This document shows positions 1-9,883 of a stretch of 64,000 bases of DNA, in pieces. The DNA is from Isoperla grammatica (lineage: Eukaryota > Arthropoda > Insecta > Plecoptera > Perlodidae), in the NCBI GenBank assembly GCA_945910005.1, contig OX246738.1, positions 20,035,458-20,099,457 of the forward strand, read 5' to 3'. The position numbers and the translations under genes were made by a program. The notes under the pieces were generated by a model. That model was given only the letters and a program-made list of their open reading frames with translations, did not search any database and was not told the DNA's origin. The number at the start of each line of letters is the position of its first letter. Within the stretch, counting starts at the first letter, position 1.

Positions 1-2240
1 GAATACTGAGTGAAAAGTTTACTGGTTTATTTGTGCATGTGCAGTGTTGTAATGTCAGTTATGATCTAGACTTCTCGCGAACCGGGTCGAGCTCACATGT
101 CAAGTCTTAGTTCTATGTTTCATAACCGGGAAGAGTTAATTCATAAATACAATTATGAAAACAAGACTGTCACATTGCAGTATATTATACACAGTGGATA
201 TAGAATAATCTACTCTACAGGTTACATCCTACACTCCAAATCACGATCATATTGTGCTGCATTAAAACATGTAGACTGAATCAGCCGCAGTCTTTATTGT
301 AGCTTGGCTGTTTGTTATTAATGTTATTTAAATTTAAAATTATGACATTTCGCACAATTCTACAGTAAATATTCAGCGTGGTCAAATTTTAACAGACCAA
401 CAACCAGCTGAACTTTTATATAATGGATACGGGGATGAATCACAAAAAATACTATCGATTAGGTTTGAACGCATCTTACACAAATGGGGAACTAGAACGT
501 TGTATAGACTAACAGCAGCAGTTTGTTGCAGTTAATATTTTCGAATTTCTATGGTTGAATCTACATTCTACATTATTAGATTAGTGCTTGCACAGATAAT
601 ATAGATAGTTGTATTTTATTATTGAAATTTATATAACACGTCATTTTATTAATACATTCCAGAACTGAACATTGATTAACTCAACGGGATCGTAGCCTCA
701 CATTGCAATGTTGAAGTGTGGCGCTGGAACACAATAAAACCACAACTATTAGGTATGCATCAGTAATTCATGTTCAATCCGTGCTTCGAATTGCTTCTAT
801 AGTTACCACATACATAACTGCTATCAGTGGTAGGCCACGTCGTCTCCCATTGTTTAGCTTGAAAACGCCAGCGACGCCGAAGTGGCAGCTATCTGAACTA
901 ACCATCTGCTCGCGTGCAATACGCGCCTCGAAGTCACCCGCCGGATACGGTATACTCCTATGTGTAGTTCTTTTCAATGCTTATCGGGAGGAAAAACACC
1001 CTAATTACTGCGTTATCATCACGTTTTGTAAAACAAAAAAGATATACCGGGCTTTCAGAGGTATTTTTCGGATTGCTTTTTTTCTTTTCTTCTGAAAGCA
1101 CATTGCTTTGTAACGCTACGGGGGTGAAAATGAATAAAATATGACATAATTAATGGTTTGAAGAGTTATTCCGTTTTTATTTCCCATTATTACGATGATT
1201 TCTTTGCTGAGAGACGTAATTAAGAGAAGTATTGCATGCAATCGGCTTAGAGCCGCGGAGCAGGTCAAGTCTTATATGAGGATGACATGAGAGTGCGTCT
1301 CTGGATTGCATATTATTCAGACATTACTATGAAATGTATTACTGAGCTAAAAAACATCAAATTATTTCCAAATATTTGAAAAAAGTGGGCATGATTATAA
1401 CCGACCACAGCAGCTAGCCTCAAATAGTCTCTTTAATTGTACACATGGTTTTAAGAGCCATTACATCAATACTCATCTCTTTGTAGTACCGATAACACAA
1501 ATCCTCGTGTATTCCCTGATGTCGATTTATATGAAACTGAAATCAATTTAAATGGTTAAAGTGACAATGAAACTTTGTAAATTACCCTTTGTTGGAAATA
1601 GTTACAGCAACGTCACTATTGAATTTTTGTGTCGCTACGATGTTCATTCTTTAGCTTGATACTGACCCATTCTCTAGATGAATTCAGTTTCAATATGATT
1701 AAATTGTACTTATGATAAGAAATAACTGTTACTACATGATTTACCATGTGAATATTTATATCGTATCTCAAATTGTGTTTGTTTTGATTTTAGTAAAATA
1801 TGAATTTGATTGGATTTTCGAGATAAAATGTAGACCTATACTTCAGTTTTTCTTCACTTTATGGACATAATAGTATATGATAGGCCTTGTAATGAAAACA
1901 TATCCCAGTTAGGATATTCGAACCAAAAGCAACTGCATATATAGTTTACAATTCTTTTTACACATTTTTTACTGTCTTTTACTAACATTGCACTAGAACA
2001 CGATCACGGTTTGCGGTTTTCTAACGGTCTTGTTTTAATCTGATAGATTAGATAATATGTAACTTAGTAACTAATTGTTAAAGAAAATAATACGGATTAT
2101 TGAAGAGGTAACTGCGATAACAATTACCATATGGCAGTTACGGTATAGATGTACTTATTTCTGTGCATTATTGTTTTAGGTGAAAGAACATTTTTCTATG
2201 ATTGAATCTCACCCATTTTCTATTTCTGTGTGTGTTGTTT
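1..2240. other. AT-rich non-coding stretch
   Basis: No recognisable gene, RNA or mobile element is seen. The open frames here (for example 97-279 and 718-1095) have no familiar motif and have the composition expected of chance frames. The stretch 830-960 is locally richer in G+C and CpG, but I see no coding signal in it. Confidence 0.6.
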
Positions 2241-2276
2241 GTATTGTATTGTATTGTATTGTATTGTATTGTATTG
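2241..2276. repeat. (GTATT)n microsatellite
   Basis: Seven perfect copies of the pentamer GTATT plus one base run without interruption. The two short open frames that cross it (2180-2380 and 2202-2453) owe their isoleucine/valine/leucine/tyrosine/cysteine runs to the repeat and are not genes. Confidence 0.97.
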
Positions 2277-4407
2277 CAAACTATTCTACCGCTGAAAGCT
2301 GCCTGCTGTATGCGCCATATATCTACTTTTACCCAACTCACGGAGGAGAATGTTTACGTACTATTTGCCTCATCCGTTAAAATTCCTCACTATGAAACTA
2401 AACTGAAAATGTGTGGATCTACCGAAGTGTTTCTCCGCCCCCGGGCCAGTTGACTATGTTCTTAGTCTACAAGAGGGTGGCTTTGATGATGCAGCCAAAT
2501 GAATCGTGATGGGATAAGAGCAAACAATAGCGCCGCCTGGCTGGCAGAGAAGGAACTGTGAAAACCGTTTAAAACATCCCGTGTTTGTTCAGAGATTGGT
2601 GCAGAGTACTCACTGAATCACTTGGACTTTGATGGTAAATTTGCGAGGTACCATGAGATGAATTGTGTTTTAGAAACAAGGAAGGATAAAGGTTTAGAAC
2701 AAAGGGGGTAAAGTTTTTGTTCGTGAGTCTTCATTCCTAGCAAACAGGACGCAAGGGAATTTAATTCGATTGTTCAGGCCCCTTACATTGCCGGACTCTT
2801 TAGTGGACGGATGCCGAGGCTTTAAACTTTAGTCAAGTCAACCTCGCTCTTTGTGTTGTGTTTTGTCGCCACCCGTGCGCTGCTCACGGCGACAGAGGCG
2901 GCGGCTATTCTTGTTTTCAACTTGGGGATAGATCCAAGGTTTGCTGACAATTCTAGCAAAAAGGGGTTAACAAGGACCAGGAAACAGTCGTAGTTTAGAA
3001 AACAATGTTTGCTCGACTCTCCAACTGGACTTAGTTAATTAGAATAGGGAGCCATTCTGGCGGGGAGTAGAAATTATTGCTCTTGTTCTAGTTGTTCTGT
3101 TAAGGTTTCGAATTTCTTTACGAGGATGAAAAACCGATCTCCGATTCTATAAGTCTCTTAGCTCTTGAAATGATTGTTTATGTCCAAGTTTGCTGTGGTT
3201 GGACCTTGGATGGTAGGTCCCTCAGGTCAAAGAACAAAAACACGCTCCATGGGACAATTTACAAATTTGGTCCAGGCTGAGCTTCCGGGCAGATCAGATT
3301 TAGTTGCCGAGGGGGTTCATCATTAGTTGTCGTTCCAATGCATCAAGTGCATGGCCTAAGTAACTTCTTACTTGGCCACAAAAAGCTCGGTGGTGGTCGG
3401 ACTCAGTATAAACCTGGTGACAGTGAGCGAGTGTTATGAGCGAACATGGATGACCTCGCTCGACTCTCCACCACAAATCCGAACATAAATCAGGATGTTT
3501 CTTTGGAGCTGGCTGACGTTCAGAGTAATTGCTTTTCGTTACATTTTACGAGGACGTCAGCATCGTTGCATGACCTTCGGTGACCTCTACGGGGGGAGGT
3601 CACGGCCATCTCAACAACTACGTCGGTTATTGTTGTCGTGAAACTGATAACGTAATTTGAATTAGTCTGAAACTTGGCAAAATGTAAATGCTTGCAATTT
3701 GTAAAGCGTCTTCTGTCACCGGGATTCGGTCGCACTGCCAAGAAGTAACAATACTATATAATTAATCACAGTCGTACGTATGTCGCAAAGGCTTTAACTT
3801 TGACTTGCATTACATTTGATTTATGACAAATAGTGCTTATAATTTCGTTTTCATTTCAAGTTGGCAATGCGTTGCTGCGAGCGTTCACCCTTTATGAGTT
3901 GAGCAAGCTTCGAGGACGTTGTTACTTGGAAATATTCAGAAACGCGCGTTTTTAATTCTTACTTATCTTTTTTCTTTAGGGTGTCAGTGTTTTTGCACCC
4001 CACGTGTGTATAGACGGGGAGTTGTATTGATCTTGGCTAGGTCCGGCGCTTGAGGCTCCCTCGCTTGTATTAGATAAACACCCATCTTTCTCACAGCCTG
4101 CTACTTGGATGCCACAGTTCCCTGACCGAGGGCTCCACCGCCACTGCGATGTATCACATTCTAATCGGGGGAGACGAACGCAGTACCTCAGGCTAATAAT
4201 GCTTTCAGCTGGATCCTCGATAATTCTTCGTATTTGCCATTTCCTCTCGATCCGCGGCCGATCTTCCGCGCATTCGAGATCCAAACCACATCGGTTCGGC
4301 CGCGATTATTTTTTTTTGTTCTCGTAGTGTGCGTTGATGTTTTGTTGTTGCTTATTGGGGGTTTAATGGTGCAGAAGGGAATGGGCTAAGATGGAAGATG
4401 CGGTGGA
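2277..4407. other. GC-richer unannotated block
   Basis: Base composition is clearly less AT-rich than the flanks, especially at 2450-3060, 3240-3620 and 3990-4310, and CpG dinucleotides are frequent. No frame on either strand gives a recognisable protein. Non-coding exon, regulatory DNA or an old degraded element are all possible. The short hairpin at 2864-2894 is listed separately. Confidence 0.5.
2864..2894. other. GC-rich stem-loop
   Basis: TGTCGCC at 2864-2870 pairs with GGCGACA at 2888-2894. The stem continues with GTG/CAC after a small bulge and closes over a short loop. There is no T-run after it, so it is not a terminator. Function unknown. Confidence 0.4.
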
Positions 4408-4428
4408 GGGGGAGTGGGAGGGGAGGGG
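4408..4428 (+). other. Predicted G-quadruplex motif
   Basis: Four G-runs of 5, 3, 4 and 4 bases are separated by 3, 1 and 1 bases, which meets the usual G3+N1-7 rule. The motif sits in a longer purine tract (about 4391-4437) on the plus strand. The matching C-rich strand explains the proline/leucine-rich minus-strand frame 4352-4573, which is therefore not a gene. Confidence 0.7.
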
Positions 4429-4630
4429 AGGAGATCTTGAGGGATGTTGTTGGTATAGCCGAACGGAAGGGAAGCTTCTGACAGATTCTTTTTATGATAG
4501 TAAAGGCAGTTAGATCTGAAAACAAGATAAAAAAAGATAGAAAGTAGAAATATAAGAATGAGGAGCTAAACATCCGTAAAGCCGATCTAACCTCGTTGGA
4601 TCAAGGAATGAAAAGTGAAGACCAATCTCT

Positions 4631-4648
4631 CCCCCCCCCCCCCCCCCC
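4631..4648. repeat. Poly-C tract (18 C)
   Basis: Uninterrupted run of 18 C. The proline stretch of the plus-strand frame 4615-4851 is a by-product of this tract. Confidence 0.95.
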
Positions 4649-7600
4649 TGCTGGTCAACGTAGTTTTATTCGTTAATCGCCCCAAACATTATCCTTTTCA
4701 CATCTTCATGTTGCTTTACAAGTGTGCGAATAAACTTGCAAGCATATTAACCATCTACCCAAGTGTAGATGATCCCTTATTAACTAAACCAGCTAGCAAG
4801 GTCTGCGTGTATGTGAACCGTGAAAAGTATATGTTCCCCCAAATCCACTAAGCTGTAAGTAACTAAGCCATAAGTAACGTTGTCGAGTTTCCCAGACATG
4901 TAACTTACATGGCACCGCTATGGTCAAGGAAATGTTGGTCAAGCGTTTTGGTGCAATGCGATAACTCAGATTTATTATCGGTTGACCACAATAAAAACGT
5001 GAAGATATAGTAGCGTAATGATGGTCAGTACTAATATAATAATATACGAGCCGCTAAAAGACCCAGACAAAAAATCTGAAACCTTGCTTTGCCAAGCTAG
5101 GAGCAACTCTTACCGCCCCAAAAAGCACGAAGAGTTAGTTGAGCACGACAAAATTCCTGGACATAATCCGATAATATAAATTGTTTTTAATTTTCGTATA
5201 GCACTACACATATACCCCGTTGTGCCAGTAAAAATAAAACAAAGAATGCACCCCTCAATTAAAGTAATGTCACTAAAATAGAGAGCTGGTTTTACTTATT
5301 TCAATATAGTGACAACATGTCTCAAGAAACCTCCTTGTTGTTTTCTGAGTTTACAATTATCTGAACACGCCCATACACGTGAAGATGTTAATCTTCCAAA
5401 TTGATTACACCATATCACTAACAAAAATATCGACGCAACGGTAGTGCATGTAAATTGTGAGGAAGTATAATTAACAGCTGCACAATGATAGAAAGGGTAG
5501 TGTTAAAAAACACTGACATTACATAATTTTTCTCCTGTGACGTGATATGCCGTCCTGTACGCTATAGTGTACAAGGGAAGATAAACCAAATAGAGATACA
5601 AAGTATACCCCACACATAGTATAGGATATGCCCGATCAATCTGGAGTGAACCATACACGTAATGATGATGAGAACATTTGTAATATACCCCTTTGCGTGA
5701 AGACGCAATTTGGAACAGTATTTAATTTGGAAAATATACTGTCTTAACACTCAAATAGACGCATTGCAACAAACATAACTGAGTACATTTTAGTAACATT
5801 CGTAGGATTATGCACTTGTTTTCGAAATGCAAAATTGAAGTAAAAAATTACTTTGGTGACAGGGAAATGGTTAATTATTTTGGTATTTGTTTAATGTATC
5901 TGGAAAAAGGAAAAACACAAAAATTCACCGAAGAGTATTTATTTCAACATAAGTGTACCACAGTGATGGTAACGTTTTTAACATATCTGTTTTCGGATAG
6001 TAATATAAATTTTCAAACAAATTCACTTGATATTAAATATCAGTTTTTGAAAGTTTGCATGCGTAATAAAACGAAGAAAGTAAGTTTGTAAGTATTTAAA
6101 CTTTAGCTTGAATACATAGATATTTCAATGTGAGAAATATCTACATCTAAAGTAAAATTAAATAGACTCTGTCAGAACATTAATGTAAATTAAGTGAGTT
6201 TAAACATTGCTATAATGTAATCTCCCCCCCCCCTCACCCCACCTTCACCATGACTACCACCACAAGCATCTTAATACCCAACCTACCATCGATCAATGAA
6301 CTAAGTCGTATTCGTGGATTAAAATTGCCCATAGTTTGTGTAATTGCCATTTGAATATATTCATTTTGTTTTGCCTTTGACTTTAGGATCTTTAACGTTA
6401 ACTAAATACCGTAACTATTACTATTAAGGTATTTGCGTTAACTTAGCGAAATAACCTGACGATATGATATGTCCCTTAATTACCCACTAGAAAAAGTTGA
6501 AATATTAATATTCTTGTGTTCAGCCAAGTCAATCACGGTATGAGGAGAGGTTGGTAATGATTGAGGAAGAGGCCCAATTAATAACTGCAGGAGGTGGTTC
6601 TATACATTGTTGCCACACCTTCGACCTAATCAGAAAAAACTCGACACGCGAAACATTGCTGCGTAAAATCAATATTTCATTTCCACAAGAAACAAGTTGT
6701 CGTGCTTCCTGATTTTCGACTCATCTTTTGTTTCATCACAACAAAGGCCTAATCAGAAGAGAGTTTGCTTATTTCAACAGTACTAATTATTGCCACATGG
6801 ATGTATTACTTTGTGCACTATACGTTTCAAGGTCTACAATGACATGTCCGGAACGATACATACACGAAATGATGTAAATACAACGCTAGACAACATCTCG
6901 GGAAACATTTATAGCAGCATATACATCATATAGATTATAGTTGAACACAATATGTTCGTACGAAGTTGTCTGATAACCTACTACAACTTGTAGTGCAATT
7001 AAAATGTTATAACTGAAAACAACTAACAAGGACGGACAGAAAACACCAGTGGCTCATTTTTATGTATAGTTCTTTCGTTATCCAGGATAAATCCATTCGC
7101 TTGTATTTAAATACAGAAACACAACTCACATAAGTTACTAATTGTGTGAACTTAGTCGAAGGCATTCTGCTTCTCTTGGTAGCTTTCATGGGCAATAGTA
7201 ATCGCGAGGTCACGTGGTGCGCTCAAAGGCTACATTAACTCAGAATATTGCGAAGAGTTAACGGTTAATGGAAATATCTTCCTACTTGTGATTTCTATAC
7301 GCCAGTGTATATTTACGACATTGAGTATATCATTTATTTAATTAGTATTAATATGTAATATTGTGGTATATACATTTCCATACACCCACACATACGGACA
7401 GAAGGCGAGAAGGAAGATACAATACTAATACATCTAATATATTGACATCCTACACGCAAAAGAATGTGTTTCGAGAGAGCGCACAATTTCTATGATATAG
7501 GTCGGAGGACGAAATGACTCCCCTAACGAAAGGGTAGGTTGTTCTATATAATGGCCGCGCCAAGAAACACCATTGCGTGCTGCTTGGCCTAGACTCGCCT

Positions 7601-9285
7601 TCTCATGTTGTTTATGGAGGAGGAAACAGGAAACTTTAGCCATTCTTTCTGGTTTACTTTATGTATCTTACTTAGATTGTTTTCAGTTTTTGTGTCCATT
7701 AAGACCTTTGGCCCAAGTTCTTTTCTCTGGCTTGAATAGTGCTGTAAATATTTTGCATTTCTTTTTATTAAGACGTAGGAGGAGGAAAAGGCAAGTACAT
7801 TGTAGGCATGACTGGAAAACAACTATTGTATTGAGCTATATCGACGTACAAGATAATTTATGAGGCTGTAATGTAGACAGTTCCATTAAAAGCTTAGTTT
7901 ATTATACTTAGTTTTGGAAAGAGTCATTTCGAAGCAACGGTTATTCAAGTATCACCATTTCTTGATTTATCTGTACTGTTTTCCAAATCATCTATCGAGA
8001 AAAGCGTAATTCAGTTAATACCAATAAGGAAGTAAATCAAAGTAAGTATCCTGATGTTAATAATAAATTGGATGTTACTACAAACACAATTGAATGATAA
8101 TAAGCTGAGTTAGAACAATTTGGCCTAGTATAGCATATGCTATTAATGACGAAATTGATTCTAAATTGCATTTTCAAACATATTATTTTTGATCTGTAAA
8201 TACGTATTACAAAATTTGTACAATATGATGACCTTCTTTGTTAATAATATACTAGCACAAGTACAAGGCAACTAAATAGGACCAGCACCGTTGACATTTA
8301 AGATTCGATCATTTAGTTTTCGATTTTTGTACGTGGTAAATATGGAAAATAATTGCCAAAAAGAAAACAATAGTTGTATCTACTTAACGGTTTGTGAATA
8401 ATTATTGTGTTTATGAAACGTTTTTTCCCGTGCCAAATGTAGATAGCCCATGAGTTTTCACATTAATTGTGCCGAATTCACTTGTAGACCTTTTTTTTCT
8501 AGTTGTTTATTTCATGTTGTTATGTTTATTAATTTCGTTAATAAAACTTTGACCCTTGAAAATGAAATTTGCAATCTTTTGGAAACGTAGTTACAACTAA
8601 TATATGTACATTTTGTTTTGTATATTATATTCACATCAAAAGTGCGCATAGTAAATAAACTGTTGGAAGCAACTTTTTTTTAAAGTACTATTCGTAGGTA
8701 AGGAGGATGGTGCAACGATTTATTGTTGATGCATAGCAGGAGCAAGTTAGTATCGGAAAAGAGATAAAATCCCTTTAAATAATGGATGTTTTGTAAGTTC
8801 GGCGTAGTTTGAATATCAAAGTGCGCGCTTATCGTATCAGGGGTGTTGGTAGCTGTGTCTTAACACTTTGATATGTATTACTATCGCAAAAAGGCGAATG
8901 ATTAATTGAGCCTAGAGACGCTGTAGGGCGCCCTTCTGGGTGACGCGCTGAGGGCGGGGGGGGTTCCTCGAGCCATGCATATAACGCTTCTTAATTGTTT
9001 TACTTGTCTTACTAGTTTACGACATCGTCGTCTAATTATTCGTCTGACAAGGCAAAACAAGATGCCACTATATGAAAATAAATCTTCTAGAAAATTCGAC
9101 CGAAATGTATAGCTAGCAAACAAATTTCACTACAACATCGAAAGGAATACAATCAATTATGATAACATTGGGCTTTAGATTTATTGGAGTAAATGCTTTT
9201 AGTTGGTAGACGTGGCTTATAAGTGCGCATGGTATGATTATATATATTTATATTGCTATGGCTATGGATGATACATAATATATAA
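4649..9285. other. AT-rich non-coding stretch with a few weak exon candidates
   Basis: No recognisable gene is seen. The frame 5783-6091 (ATG at 5810, 93 codons) ends beside a strong splice-donor-like GTAAGT at 6080-6085 and is discussed as a finding. A C10 tract lies at 6224-6233. The overlapping frames at 7573-7863 and 7589-7822 are shadows of each other with no known motif. 8902-9123 contains a small GC-rich patch (8918-8975) with no assignable content. Confidence 0.55.
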
Positions 9286-9303
9286 ATATATATATATATA
9301 TAT
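9286..9303. repeat. (AT)n microsatellite
   Basis: Eighteen bases of strict alternating A/T abut the left end of the inverted-repeat tRNA element that begins at 9304. Confidence 0.9.
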
Positions 9304-9502
9304 GTGAAATCCAGAAATTAAAAAACCAACCCCGACTGGGAATCGAACCCAGGTCTCCCACTTGCCGGGTGGGCGCCATAACCCCTAGACCACCGGGACC
9401 GGTAATTCAATGACTGGATGTAGTGCATTAAGATAGTATGTGGCGGTGGAACAACACTGCAACGCTTGGGTTACACTTGAGTTGACCAGATCTGGATTTC
9501 AC
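9304..9502 (-). mobile_element. Short element with 12-bp terminal inverted repeats enclosing a tRNA-like sequence
   Basis: The ends are perfect 12-bp inverted repeats: GTGAAATCCAGA at 9304-9315 and its exact complement at 9491-9502, giving a unit of 199 bp. Inside, on the minus strand, lies a complete tRNA-like fold (9329-9399) with a Pol III T-run just downstream. tRNA-derived SINEs normally lack terminal inverted repeats, so this is either a SINE inside a MITE or a chance pairing at the ends. No clear target-site duplication is visible because the left flank is an AT repeat. The tRNA-like part is certain; the element boundaries are inference. Confidence 0.5.
9329..9399 (-). tRNA. tRNA-like sequence (probable SINE head or tRNA pseudogene)
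   Basis: Read on the minus strand, 71 nt fold into a cloverleaf. The acceptor stem GTCCCGG/TCGGGGT has three G-T wobbles. The D arm starts TGGTCTAGGGG, which is A-box-like. The anticodon stem is CCCAC/GTGGG, and the T arm is CTGGG-TTCGATT-CCCAG with a perfect B box (GGTTCGATTCC). The 7-base anticodon loop CCGGCAA would give anticodon GGC, but the base before it is C rather than the near-universal U33. GGC is also not a normal eukaryotic alanine anticodon. A run of six T follows within 5 bases of the 3' end and would terminate Pol III. The D and T arms resemble those of tRNA-Glu, Gly and Asp. Most likely it is a tRNA-derived repeat with intact promoter boxes, not a working tRNA gene. Confidence 0.65.
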
Positions 9503-9647
9503 TTAACAACCACGTCAAGAGTGTTCTTGAAAAATATTCATATATATATGTTAAGTTTCAAATTCTCACGGCTATATGTCAAATAATTGTGTTTTGGGGT
9601 ATTGTCACGTGAGTTGTAGAATGAGGGTTCTGACTTACCCCCTCCAT

Positions 9648-9687
9648 CCCGACGTTTCGATGTAATATCATACATCCTCTTCAGAGG
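9648..9687 (-). ncRNA. Hammerhead-ribozyme-like motif (Penelope-like element or retrozyme remnant)
   Basis: The minus strand shows the hammerhead core in order. CTGAAGA (9678-9684) matches C3-U4-G5-A6-N7-G8-A9. A 6-bp helix II follows (GATGTA, loop, TACATC; 9659-9676), then GAAAC (9654-9658), then GTC (9651-9653) as the cleavage triplet. Flanking CCT (9685-9687) and GGG (9648-9650) can form a short helix I. Helix III would be only the palindromic ACGT, which is typical of the minimal hammerheads described in Penelope-like retroelements and thought to act as dimers. One extra G (9677) lies between the core and helix II, so activity is uncertain. The in-frame peptide across it (9538-9732) is a by-product or the end of a decayed element ORF. 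Confidence 0.4.
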
Positions 9688-9770
9688 TTCCACCGAGTCT
9701 ACTTCCTCCCGCTCGGCCGGTCGAATCTCCACTGCTGTTGACTCTCTGAACTGGTGTGGATTCTGACGTC

Positions 9771-9883
9771 ATATATATATTTATATATATAAACTATATA
9801 TTTGACATGATTAAATATAGTACATTGATATATATGTATGATATATAGTAATATGTATTATACTTATATGTGTATATATATAA
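9771..9883. repeat. AT-rich low-complexity tract
   Basis: Several short (AT)n runs are broken by other bases. The tyrosine/isoleucine-rich minus-strand frames 9794-10018 and 9864-10061 come from this tract and are not genes. Confidence 0.85.

Noticed and set aside
2180..2453. Two frames with hydrophobic runs resembling a signal peptide.
   Set aside because: The hydrophobic residues are translated from the (GTATT)n microsatellite.
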